DNA of 64,000 nucleotides from Citricoccus muralis (GTDB lineage Bacteria > Actinomycetota > Actinomycetes > Actinomycetales > Micrococcaceae). The translations under genes were made by a program, and so were the position numbers. Position 1 is the first letter of the stretch. Each line of letters begins with the position of its first letter. The notes under the pieces were generated by a model, which searched no databases, was not told the origin of the DNA, and saw only the letters and a list, made by a program, of their open reading frames with translations. This document shows, piece after piece, positions 28,487-36,305 of this stretch. The DNA is taken from the NCBI RefSeq assembly GCF_029637705.1, contig NZ_CP121252.1, positions 992,001-1,056,000 of the forward strand, given 5' to 3'.

Positions 28487-30202
28487 ATGACTCAGCAACA
28501 AGGCCAGTTCGACACAGAGCATCCGACACGTCGCCCCGCGCGCGAGCGAAAAGTGAGTCTTCCGCGCTTCCGTGGCAGGGTCATTCCCGCACTCGATCGG
28601 GTGATCATTATGACGGCGCCGCCGACTCTGATCATTCTCGTCATCGTGCTCGTCCTGACCAACCAGGACGGCGCGTCCGGCGTCATCGAGATCGGCCGCA
28701 CTTTCGTCACCAGCGGATTCGCTTGGCTGTTCGTGCTGTATTCCCTCGTTGCGGTGCTCGTCTGCGCCTGGGCTGGGTTCTCCCGCTTCGGCAAGGTCCG
28801 CCTCGGCGGCCCCGACGCCAAACCCGAGCACGGCAACTTCGCCTGGTACTCGATGCTCTTCGCTTGCGGGCAGGGCATTGGGCTGATCTTCTGGTCTGTG
28901 GCCGAGCCGATGCTGCTGGTCAATGAAGCGCCGTTGATTCCCGCCACGGATTCTCATGGTGAACCGGGGATCGTCTGGACCTACTTCCACTGGGGGTTCA
29001 CCGCGTGGGCCATGTACTGTGTGGTCGCGCTGTGCTTGGCGTACTCCCACCACAACCTGGGTAAGACGCTCACGTTCCGTGAAGCCACGGTCGACATGCT
29101 CCCCAAGAAACTGCAGCGTCCCGGCGGTGTGGTGGTCGAGCTCATCGCCATTATGGCCACCGTGCTCGGACTCGGCACCTCCTTCGGCTTCGCGGTCATG
29201 CAGTTCTCCTCGGGTATCGCCAGCTTCACCGGACTGAGCACCTCATCGACGATGTGGCTGATGGTGATTCTCGGCTTCGGGCTGCTCACCGCTATATCCG
29301 CCTTCGTGGGTGTGAACCGCGGTATGAAACGGCTCTCGGAGGCCAACTCGGTGCTCTCCATCGTGCTGGTCGTCGGCGTGTTCATCTGCGGCCCCACTGT
29401 CTACATCCTGTCCAACGTGACCCAGACCTTCGGTACGTTCTTCCAAAATTTCGCGGCGATGAGCTTCTGGACGGAGGCCGGCCTGGCCGGAACCGGCATG
29501 GAAAGCTGGTCCGACTCCTGGATGGGTTGGTGGACCGTGTTCATCTGGTGCTGGGTGATCGCCTTCTCGCCCTTCGTAGCAGGATTCATCGCCCGCATCT
29601 CCCGGGGCCGCACCATCCGCGAGTTCGTCATCGGTGTCACCGTGGTTCCCACACTGATCGTGATGGTGTGGGTCGGCATCATTGGCTCGGCCTCCACCCA
29701 CTATGACGAAGAGACCGGCGGCATGATCGCCGCGGCCGTGGGCGAAGACAATTCCACCGGACTGTTCCTCACCCTGGAGCGCATCCCGCTGATCGGCACC
29801 CTGTTGCTGGTAGTCGCGACCATTCTCGTGGCGACCTACTTCATCACCTCGCTGGACTCCGGTACTTACGCCCTGGCCGATTTCGTTTCCGCGCCGAAGA
29901 AATCTGGGCCCTGGTTCCGCGTGGTGCTGGTGATCAGTATCGCCACCGTGGCCATCCTCTTGCTCTTCATCGGCGGAACCAATGCCGTGGATACGGTGCA
30001 GACCGGCACCATCATCGGCGGCTTCCCGTTCTCGATCATCATCCTGCTGATGATCGCCAATTTCATCCGACGACTGCGGGCCCGGAACAAGGAGATCCGC
30101 CGTCTGGAGAAAACCATCAATGACCCCCGTCCGCTCAGCGAGGACGACAACGTGGATGCTGATGGCATTCCGCTGGACGCCTACCGGGACGGAAAACACT
30201 AA
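28487..30202 (+). CDS. BCCT family transporter (creatine/sarcosine/betaine-type substrate)
   Basis: A 571-residue secondary transporter with about 12 membrane helices. The start is ATG 28487, with GGGAG 5 bases upstream; a TTG precedes it. The segment FIARISRGRTIREFV is the family signature. In helix 4, WGFTAWAMY keeps the Trp/Trp/Tyr box of betaine carriers. In helix 8 the usual WW-x-x-W becomes WVIAF, so a key aromatic is Val. It is followed 43 bases later by creatinase and is divergent from the sarcosine oxidase operon. This suggests it imports creatine or sarcosine rather than betaine. The substrate is inference. Confidence 0.88.
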   Translation: MTQQQGQFDTEHPTRRPARERKVSLPRFRGRVIPALDRVIIMTAPPTLIILVIVLVLTNQDGASGVIEIGRTFVTSGFAWLFVLYSLVAVLVCAWAGFSRFGKVRLGGPDAKPEHGNFAWYSMLFACGQGIGLIFWSVAEPMLLVNEAPLIPATDSHGEPGIVWTYFHWGFTAWAMYCVVALCLAYSHHNLGKTLTFREATVDMLPKKLQRPGGVVVELIAIMATVLGLGTSFGFAVMQFSSGIASFTGLSTSSTMWLMVILGFGLLTAISAFVGVNRGMKRLSEANSVLSIVLVVGVFICGPTVYILSNVTQTFGTFFQNFAAMSFWTEAGLAGTGMESWSDSWMGWWTVFIWCWVIAFSPFVAGFIARISRGRTIREFVIGVTVVPTLIVMVWVGIIGSASTHYDEETGGMIAAAVGEDNSTGLFLTLERIPLIGTLLLVVATILVATYFITSLDSGTYALADFVSAPKKSGPWFRVVLVISIATVAILLLFIGGTNAVDTVQTGTIIGGFPFSIIILLMIANFIRRLRARNKEIRRLEKTINDPRPLSEDDNVDADGIPLDAYRDGKH

Positions 30203-30245
30203 CCGACTCAACCGAACCAACCAGCACATACTAAGGAGCACTGAC

Positions 30246-31493
30246 ATGACCCCTAACAACGCCGCCTCCGTTGCCGAACTCGAGCGCCTGAAGACCCTGC
30301 ACAACGGGCAGAAGCAGCCGCTGACCTTCTCTGACGCCGAATTCGAGCGCCGCCTGAGCGGGCTGCGCGCCATCATGGAGGAGAAGGGTCTCGACGCCGT
30401 GATCCTCAACAGCTACCACGGCATCAAGTACTATTCTGATTTCCTGTACACCACCTTCGGCCGCAATTATGGGCTGGTGGTCACCGCGGAGAACTCGACC
30501 ACCGTGACCGCGAACATTGACGCTGGCATGCCGTGGCGCACCAGCTATGGCGAGAACATCGTCTACACCGACTGGCAGCGGGACAACTTCTTCTACGGCC
30601 TGCAGGAAGCCTTGCGCCGGGACGGCGTGACTGCATCCCGCATCGGCGTCGAAGATGACTTCCTGCCCGTGATGACCCGGGCCCGGATCCAGGACGCGTT
30701 CCCGGACGCCGAGCTGGTGGATGTTTCCCAGGCAGCCATGCGTCAGCGCATGATCAAATCCGCCGAAGAGATTGAGGTCATCAAGCACGGTGCCCGCATC
30801 GGCGACCTGGGTGGCGAGGCCATCAAGGAGGCCATTCGCGAGGGCATCACCGAGTACGAAGTGGCTCTGATCGGTACCGAGGCCATGACCCACGAGATCG
30901 CTAAGACCTTCCCACATCGCGAGGTCCGCGACACCTGGGTGTGGTTCCAGTCCGGTATCAACACGGATGGTGCCCACAACTGGGCCACCACCCGCAAGCT
31001 GCAGCGCGGCGACATCCTCTCGCTGAACTGCTTCCCGATGACCTCGGGCTACTACACGGCTCTGGAGCGTACGCTGTTCCTCGGTCAGCCTGACGAGCGC
31101 AGCCTTGAGCTGTGGAACGTCAACGTCGAGGTGCACCGTCGGGGACTGGAACTCATCAAGCCCGGTGCGGTCTGCAAGGATATTGCCGCCGAGCTCAACG
31201 AGATCTACATCGGCTACGGACTGTTGCCGAACCGTACCTTTGGTTACGGCCACTCCTTCGGTGTGCTCTCGCACTACTACGGGCGCGAAGCCGGCCTGGA
31301 ACTGCGCGAGGACATCGACACCGTACTGGAGCCGGGCATGGTGGTCTCCATGGAGCCGATGATTACCGTGGCTGAGGGGGAGCCCGGTGCCGGCGGCTAC
31401 CGCGAGCACGACATCCTGGTGGTCGGCGAAGACGGTGCCGAAAACATCACCGGATTCGGGTTCGGCCCGGAGCACAACATCATCGACGCCTGA
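30246..31493 (+). CDS. Creatinase (creatine amidinohydrolase)
   Basis: A 415-residue enzyme hydrolysing creatine to sarcosine and urea (EC 3.5.3.3). ATG 30246 has AAGGAG 7 bases upstream. It follows the Pseudomonas/Arthrobacter-type creatinase closely: DFLYTTFGR, NIVYTDWQRDNFF, the catalytic His in INTDGAHN (H244, equivalent to H232 of P. putida), TFGYGHSFGVLSHYYGREAG and EPGMVVSMEPMI. It has the pita-bread fold of M24 peptidases but does not need their metal pair, which separates it from Xaa-Pro aminopeptidases. Its product feeds the divergent sox operon. Confidence 0.95.
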   Translation: MTPNNAASVAELERLKTLHNGQKQPLTFSDAEFERRLSGLRAIMEEKGLDAVILNSYHGIKYYSDFLYTTFGRNYGLVVTAENSTTVTANIDAGMPWRTSYGENIVYTDWQRDNFFYGLQEALRRDGVTASRIGVEDDFLPVMTRARIQDAFPDAELVDVSQAAMRQRMIKSAEEIEVIKHGARIGDLGGEAIKEAIREGITEYEVALIGTEAMTHEIAKTFPHREVRDTWVWFQSGINTDGAHNWATTRKLQRGDILSLNCFPMTSGYYTALERTLFLGQPDERSLELWNVNVEVHRRGLELIKPGAVCKDIAAELNEIYIGYGLLPNRTFGYGHSFGVLSHYYGREAGLELREDIDTVLEPGMVVSMEPMITVAEGEPGAGGYREHDILVVGEDGAENITGFGFGPEHNIIDA

Positions 31494-31538
31494 TCACCGC
31501 AGATCGGACGATGAACTGATCCATCTGGGGAGGGCGCG

Positions 31539-31582
31539 GAGCCGCGGTGCGACCGAACGACGAGCCGGTCGCACCGCGGCTC
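31539..31582 (+). terminator. Strong terminator hairpin after creatinase
   Basis: A perfect 17-bp stem (31539-31555 with 31566-31582) around a 10-base loop, rich in GC and without a U-tract. It separates the transporter/creatinase transcript from the iclR gene. It also argues against an iclR start at 31547, which would sit inside the hairpin. Confidence 0.75.
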
Positions 31583-31618
31583 TCGGCACCCATCGAACTT
31601 TCATGGAAAAATGCCACC

Positions 31619-32434
31619 ATGTCATCCACCGCTGACGCTGACTCCGAGCGCACCTCCTCGCCCGTCCTGAACCTGATCAATGTGCTGCGGTGCTTCACCA
31701 CCGAAGCACCGGAACAGGGCGTGACCGAAATCGCCGAGAGGGTCGGGGTGCATAAATCCACCGTGTCGCGGCTGCTGGCCACCCTTGAAGGCGAGCAGCT
31801 GGTCGAGAGGGTTCCCAGTTCACGCAAATACCGGCTGGGACTCGGGCTGATCGGCATCGCCGGTCCGCTACTGGCCTCCCTGGATGTGCGCCGGCTCGCC
31901 TACCCTGTCCTGACCGAACTTTCCGCGGTGACAGCCGAGACGGCCGCGCTGATGGTGTGGGACGGCTCAGCTGCGGTGACGGTGGAGCAGGTGGCGGGTC
32001 CGCAACGGGTCAAGCACACCTCCAGCATGGGCACCCGCTATGCCACCATGCACTCGGCCAGCGTGATGGTTCTGCTGGCCTACCAGGAACCCGGGTTGGC
32101 GCGGAAGCTCTGTACCAGCGGTGCGCTGATCGGCGATGGGCCGGAGCCCTCTATCTGGCCCGAGCTGATCGACGAGTACGAAGCCGAGCTGGAGGAGGTC
32201 CGCGCCACCGGCTACGCCGTTAACTTCCGCAGAACCTTCGACGACGAGGTTGGGGTGTGTGCCGTGGTGGTGGATCATCGTGGGGATCCGGTGGCTGGAC
32301 TGCTCATTGCCGCCCCGGCCTATCGTGTTGATGAAGCCCGCTGTGCCGAGCTGCTGGAGCGTTGCCGCGCGGCGGCGGCGGAAGTGTCATCCAGATTGGG
32401 CGGCGCAACTGATATACCACCAGGTACCATCTAA
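31619..32434 (+). CDS. IclR family transcriptional regulator
   Basis: A 271-residue regulator. An N-terminal winged helix (VTEIAERVGVHKSTVSRLLATLE) and a C-terminal IclR effector domain with SMGTRYATMHSASV and a VCAVVVDHRGDPVAGL-type core are clear. The start chosen is ATG 31619, after the upstream terminator; its ribosome site is weak. IclR proteins sense small metabolites and often sit beside the catabolic genes they control, so creatine or sarcosine is a reasonable effector. It is followed 36 bases later by gntR. Confidence 0.85.
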   Translation: MSSTADADSERTSSPVLNLINVLRCFTTEAPEQGVTEIAERVGVHKSTVSRLLATLEGEQLVERVPSSRKYRLGLGLIGIAGPLLASLDVRRLAYPVLTELSAVTAETAALMVWDGSAAVTVEQVAGPQRVKHTSSMGTRYATMHSASVMVLLAYQEPGLARKLCTSGALIGDGPEPSIWPELIDEYEAELEEVRATGYAVNFRRTFDDEVGVCAVVVDHRGDPVAGLLIAAPAYRVDEARCAELLERCRAAAAEVSSRLGGATDIPPGTI

Positions 32435-32470
32435 GGAGCCCATTAGCATTCAACGCAGAAAGGGGCGAAA

Positions 32471-33139
32471 ATGACCCTGCAGCGTGTGGACGGCCCCGCA
32501 GGTACCCTCGCCGAACAAGCCTATGCCAACCTCCTTGATCGTCTAGTGCTCCTCGAGATCGCTCCGGGAGATGTCATTAAAGAGCAGGCGCTCGCCGTCG
32601 AGCTGGGATGCGGACGAACTCCACTGCGGGAAGCGTTGAAGATTCTGGAGCGCGACCAGCTGATCGTCACCTACCCGCGACGTGGCACCTTCGCTGCGCC
32701 GCTGACCTTGACGGACCTGTCGGTGATATCCGATATGCGTGCCGTGTTGGACCCCCTGGCCACGCGGCGCGGCGCCGAACTCCACGGCGGTGAGCAGCGC
32801 GAAGCCCTGCAGCGACTGCGGGACCAACTGCTCGAATTGCGCGCCGCCGATCACGACAAGCTCACCCCGCGCGAGCTGATCCATCTCGACCTGCACACCC
32901 ACCGCGTGTTGTACGCCGCCACCGGTGAAGCGCTGCTGGAGCAGACCCTGCTCCGCCTGCTGCATTTGGTGACACGCATGTGGTGTGCGGTGCTAGACCG
33001 GGTGCCGGACGTGGAACAGCATGTCCAGGAACACCTGGACCTGCTCGACGCGGTGCTGTCTGGGGATGCGGACCGTGCAGCGGAGCTGTCGGCAGAACAC
33101 GTCCGACACTTCGAAGACGTGTTGCGCGCGAACCTCTGA
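32471..33139 (+). CDS. GntR family regulator, FadR/FCD subfamily
   Basis: A 222-residue regulator. The N-terminal winged helix has LAVELGCGRTPLREALKILERDQLI, the usual GntR motif. The C-terminal all-helical FCD domain contains the Asp/His metal or effector ligands (DLHTHRVLYAAT, HLDLLDAV, HVRHFEDVL). RBS GAAAGGGG precedes ATG 32471. Two local regulators in tandem after the creatine genes suggest control by two signals, perhaps substrate and glycine/serine status. The effector is unknown. Confidence 0.87.
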   Translation: MTLQRVDGPAGTLAEQAYANLLDRLVLLEIAPGDVIKEQALAVELGCGRTPLREALKILERDQLIVTYPRRGTFAAPLTLTDLSVISDMRAVLDPLATRRGAELHGGEQREALQRLRDQLLELRAADHDKLTPRELIHLDLHTHRVLYAATGEALLEQTLLRLLHLVTRMWCAVLDRVPDVEQHVQEHLDLLDAVLSGDADRAAELSAEHVRHFEDVLRANL

Positions 33140-33158
33140 GCCTGATTACAGTGGATTC

Positions 33159-34130
33159 ATGACCAACGAGTCGATCGACCAGGTGCCCGCCGCGTACCGT
33201 CCTACAGAGGATCCGGAGCCCGCGAACACCTCAGGCCCCACCGCACTGCACCAGCGTTCGAGCCGGGAAGAGAAAACCGGACGCAGTCGTCGTCTGGAAT
33301 ATCCGCCAGCGCCACAGCCACTGGTCGGTCCCATCATCGACAACCACACTCACCTGGATTTCAGAGATGGTCTGGTCGAGGTCAACGTGCACCAGGCCAT
33401 GGACGCCGCCGAACAGGTGGGCGTCATCGGAGCCATCCAAGTGGGTTGCAACCTGGAAGCCGCGCGTTTCACCGTGGAAGCAGTCGAGGCTGAGCACCGG
33501 CTACTCGGAGCGGTCGCCATTCACCCCAACGACGCGGCCCGGATGGCCCAGCGCGGTGAACTGGACGACGCGCTGGATGAGATTTTCACGCTGGCCAACC
33601 ATCCGCGTATCCGCGCGGTGGGGGAGACCGGGCTGGATTACTTCCGTACCGGACCCGACGGCATCGATGCGCAAAAATACTCGTTCCGCCGTCACCTCGA
33701 TATGGCAGTCCGGCTGGACAAGGCCCTGCAGATTCACGATCGCGATGCCCACGACGACGTCGTCGAAATTCTGGACCAGGCCGACCAACTACCACGCCAC
33801 GTGGTCTTCCATTGCTTCTCCGGGGATGCTTCCCTGGCCCGGATCTGCAATGACCGCGGCTGGATGATGTCCTTCGCCGGCCCGGTGAGTTTCAAGGCTA
33901 ACGACGCGCTGCGTGAAGCCGCCCGGATCGCGCGTCCCGAACTGATGCTGGTGGAGACGGATGCCCCTTTCCTCACCCCGCATCCGTATCGCGGACGTCC
34001 CAATGCCCCGTACCTGACGCCTCTGACCCTGCGTACGTTGGCTTCCGTGCGTGGTATCAGCGAGGAAGCCATGGCACAGACGGTGCTGGAGAACACCCTG
34101 CGTGTCTATGGAGCCTTCGACGCTTCCTGA
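33159..34130 (+). CDS. tatD: TatD family metal-dependent hydrolase / DNase
   Basis: A 323-residue TIM-barrel hydrolase. IIDNHTHLDF supplies the HxH metal ligands, GETGLDYF the Glu, and HCFSGD and VETDAPFL the remaining ligands. The first 50 residues are a hydrophilic extension not usual in TatD. It starts the conserved actinobacterial order tatD-rpfB-rsmA-ispE. The start at 33159 lies 20 bases after gntR with only a weak ribosome site. Confidence 0.93.
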   Translation: MTNESIDQVPAAYRPTEDPEPANTSGPTALHQRSSREEKTGRSRRLEYPPAPQPLVGPIIDNHTHLDFRDGLVEVNVHQAMDAAEQVGVIGAIQVGCNLEAARFTVEAVEAEHRLLGAVAIHPNDAARMAQRGELDDALDEIFTLANHPRIRAVGETGLDYFRTGPDGIDAQKYSFRRHLDMAVRLDKALQIHDRDAHDDVVEILDQADQLPRHVVFHCFSGDASLARICNDRGWMMSFAGPVSFKANDALREAARIARPELMLVETDAPFLTPHPYRGRPNAPYLTPLTLRTLASVRGISEEAMAQTVLENTLRVYGAFDAS

Positions 34131-34158
34131 GTGTTCGCTCACAATATTCGTAATCAAT

Positions 34159-34187
34159 TTGAGATCTTCGTTATCGTTCCGTTATCG
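34159..34187 (+). promoter_or_regulatory. Candidate rpfB promoter
   Basis: TTGAGA (34159-34164), a 17-base spacer, TTATCG (34182-34187) in an unusually AT-rich stretch. The octamer CGTTATCG is repeated twice within it. The c-di-AMP (ydaO) riboswitch often found before rpf genes was not seen. Confidence 0.35.
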
Positions 34188-34254
34188 TCTGATGAGTGGT
34201 TCCGGTCTGCACAGGCTCGGACAACCCTCATTCGCAACGATTTGGACTTGATTC

Positions 34255-35271
34255 ATGGCACGTATGCTCAACTCCCGCCTGTCGAAGATTTTCGCCCAGG
34301 TAGCGGCAATGGCGCTCGTCGTCGGCGGTCTCGCCGTCTTCGTCTTCACCCAGGCCAACGGCACCGGCACCGCGGAAGCGCAGCCGACCGACGGCTCGGC
34401 GCAGAACGCGGAAGCACTCGACATTGAGCTGGCCTCGGCGGTGGCCCCCTTGGGTAGCACCCAGGTGGACCTGCCGAAGGCCGTGACCGCGCAGCGCGGT
34501 GACGCCACCGAGCAGTTCGTCTCCACCGCCACCACGGTGGAAGAAGCACTGGAGCAGGGCGGCGTGACCGTCGGAGCCAACGACCTCGTCGAGCCAGCAC
34601 TGGATTCCGCCCTGACCGACGGCGCCAAGATCACGGTGAAGGTCGTCGAGAAGTCCGAGGTCACCGAGACCCGCACCGTGGAGCACGACTCCACTGAGGA
34701 AGACGACTCCAGCCTGGAGAAGGGCAAGACCAAGGTCAAGACCGAGGGCAAGGACGGCGAAGAAGAGGTGACCTTCGAGGTGACCACCGTCGACGGCGTA
34801 GAGACCGAGCGCGAAGAGATCTCCGCCACGGTGACCACCGAACCGGTCACCGAGGTTGTTTCCGTGGGCACCAAGGAGCCGGAGCCGCAGCAGTCCTCCT
34901 CCTCCTCCTCCTCCTCCTCCTCCTCCTCCTCCTCCTCCTCCTCCTCCTCCTCCTCCTCCTCCTCCGCTGATTCTTCTTCGTCTTCCTCCGAGTCCTCCAG
35001 CGCCTCGCAAGCCTCCGCTCCGACCTCCGGTGTCTGGCAGCGCCTGGCTCAGTGTGAGTCCGGTGGCAACTGGTCGATCAACACCGGCAACGGCTACTAC
35101 GGCGGCCTGCAGTTCAACCCCAATACCTGGGCCGCAATGGGCGGCACCCAGTACGCGCCGCTGCCGCACCAGGCAACTCCTGCCGAGCAGATCGCCGTGG
35201 CCACCAAGCTGCAGGCCGCTGCCGGCTGGGGCCAGTGGCCGCACTGCTCGAGCCAGCTGGGACTGCGCTGA
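34255..35271 (+). CDS. rpfB: Resuscitation-promoting factor (RpfB type) with poly-serine linker
   Basis: A 338-residue secreted muralytic enzyme. A signal or anchor helix at about 12-32 is followed by one DUF348-like unit (VEEALEQGGVTVGANDLV) and a G5-like segment. A Ser-rich linker then includes 24 consecutive Ser codons (residues 214-237), and a C-terminal Rpf/lysozyme-like domain starts at about 260. CESGGNW holds the catalytic Glu. GYYGGLQFNPNTWAAMGG is the family core. It cleaves peptidoglycan and stimulates regrowth of dormant cells. It has one DUF348 copy where typical RpfB has several. It is followed by a strong terminator. Confidence 0.92.
   Translation: MARMLNSRLSKIFAQVAAMALVVGGLAVFVFTQANGTGTAEAQPTDGSAQNAEALDIELASAVAPLGSTQVDLPKAVTAQRGDATEQFVSTATTVEEALEQGGVTVGANDLVEPALDSALTDGAKITVKVVEKSEVTETRTVEHDSTEEDDSSLEKGKTKVKTEGKDGEEEVTFEVTTVDGVETEREEISATVTTEPVTEVVSVGTKEPEPQQSSSSSSSSSSSSSSSSSSSSSSSSADSSSSSSESSSASQASAPTSGVWQRLAQCESGGNWSINTGNGYYGGLQFNPNTWAAMGGTQYAPLPHQATPAEQIAVATKLQAAAGWGQWPHCSSQLGLR
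34894..34965 (+). repeat. (TCC)24 trinucleotide microsatellite in rpfB
   Basis: Twenty-four uninterrupted TCC triplets, in frame, each encoding Ser. The purity at codon level, with no AGC or TCG interruptions, marks it as a slippage-prone microsatellite rather than a merely Ser-rich linker. Length changes by three bases would keep the frame. Confidence 0.95.
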
Positions 35272-35291
35272 TCCCCTCCTAGAGCACCCTA

Positions 35292-35327
35292 GAGCGAAGG
35301 ACCCGCTGAAAAGCGGGTCCTTTGCTC
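35292..35327 (+). terminator. Terminator after rpfB
   Basis: The stem AAGGACCCGCT / AGCGGGTCCTT with a GAAA loop is extended by outer GAGC/GCTC pairing. A stable intrinsic-type hairpin lies between rpfB and rsmA. Confidence 0.8.
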
Positions 35328-35387
35328 GTTAAACACTCACAGCAGGGCGGGGGATAACATCCGCCGGGTCGAGTTCAACCACGTAGG

Positions 35388-36305
35388 ATGGACTCCGTGA
35401 CTGAGACCGATGATTCCCTGCTGTCTGCCACCGATATCCGTCGGATTGCCGCAGAAGTGGGCCTGCGCCCCACCAAAACACTTGGGCAGAACTACGTCAT
35501 CGATCCCAACACCATCCGCCGTATCGTGGCCTCGGCCCGCTTAGGTGGAGGATCCCACGTGCTCGAAGTCGGGCCGGGACTGGGCTCACTCACCCTGGGG
35601 CTGCTCGACGCCGCGGAAGCGGTGACCGCCATCGAAATCGATCCGACTCCGGCCGCCCGGCTGCCGCGCACCGTCTCCGAGTTTCGTCCCGGTTCCGAAG
35701 ACCGATTCAGCCTCATCACGGACGACGCCATGCACGTCACCGAGGCCGACCTGGCTAGGGCTCGGCCCGCAGCTGCGACCACCGGGCCCACCTCACTCGT
35801 GGCGAACCTGCCCTACAACGTGGCGGTGCCGGTGCTACTACACTTGCTCGCTGAGGTGCCCACCCTGACCAGTGGACTCGTGATGGTCCAAGACGAGGTG
35901 GCCGATCGACTCAGCGCCGGCCCCGGCAACAAGATCTACGGGGTGCCCTCCGTGAAACTCGCCTGGTACGCCCAGGCCGAGAAAGCAGGCGTGGTGGGCA
36001 TGAACGTCTTCTGGCCCGCGCCGAAAATCCGCTCTGGACTGGTGCGATTCACCCACCGCGAGCCACCACACACCACAGCGACTCGTGACGAGGTGTTTGC
36101 GGTGATCGATGCGGCCTTCTCCCAGCGACGCAAAACGGTGCGCGCCGCGCTGGCATCCTGGGCGGGGTCACCGCAGGCGGCCGAGCACGCACTGGTGGCC
36201 GCCGGCGTGGACCCGCGTGCCCGCGGTGAAGTGCTCACGATCGAGGACTACGCCGCCATTGCCGAGCACCGCCCCTCCCCGGACATCACAGAAGAAACGT
36301 CGTGA
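35388..36305 (+). CDS. rsmA: 16S rRNA (adenine(1518)-N6/adenine(1519)-N6)-dimethyltransferase
   Basis: A 305-residue KsgA/RsmA that dimethylates A1518 and A1519 of 16S rRNA. TKTLGQNYVID, the SAM motif VLEVGPGLGSLT and the catalytic NLPYNVAVPVL are intact. The alternative GTG start at 35397 is close and equally plausible. Its stop overlaps the ispE start. Confidence 0.95.
   Translation: MDSVTETDDSLLSATDIRRIAAEVGLRPTKTLGQNYVIDPNTIRRIVASARLGGGSHVLEVGPGLGSLTLGLLDAAEAVTAIEIDPTPAARLPRTVSEFRPGSEDRFSLITDDAMHVTEADLARARPAAATTGPTSLVANLPYNVAVPVLLHLLAEVPTLTSGLVMVQDEVADRLSAGPGNKIYGVPSVKLAWYAQAEKAGVVGMNVFWPAPKIRSGLVRFTHREPPHTTATRDEVFAVIDAAFSQRRKTVRAALASWAGSPQAAEHALVAAGVDPRARGEVLTIEDYAAIAEHRPSPDITEETS

Noticed and set aside
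30246-31493. Reading the M24-fold protein as an Xaa-Pro aminopeptidase
   Set aside because: The motif set matches creatinase, including the catalytic His region INTDGAHN, and the context is creatine/sarcosine metabolism.
31547-31618. A longer IclR starting at ATG 31547
   Set aside because: The start would lie inside the 17-bp terminator stem after creatinase, and the extra residues do not resemble the family.
34131-34254. Possible c-di-AMP (ydaO) riboswitch before rpfB
   Set aside because: The leader is too short and the conserved riboswitch core sequences are absent.
34894-34965. CRISPR-like array at the TCC tract
   Set aside because: It is a uniform trinucleotide repeat without spacers. 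No CRISPR array or cas gene was seen anywhere in the window.
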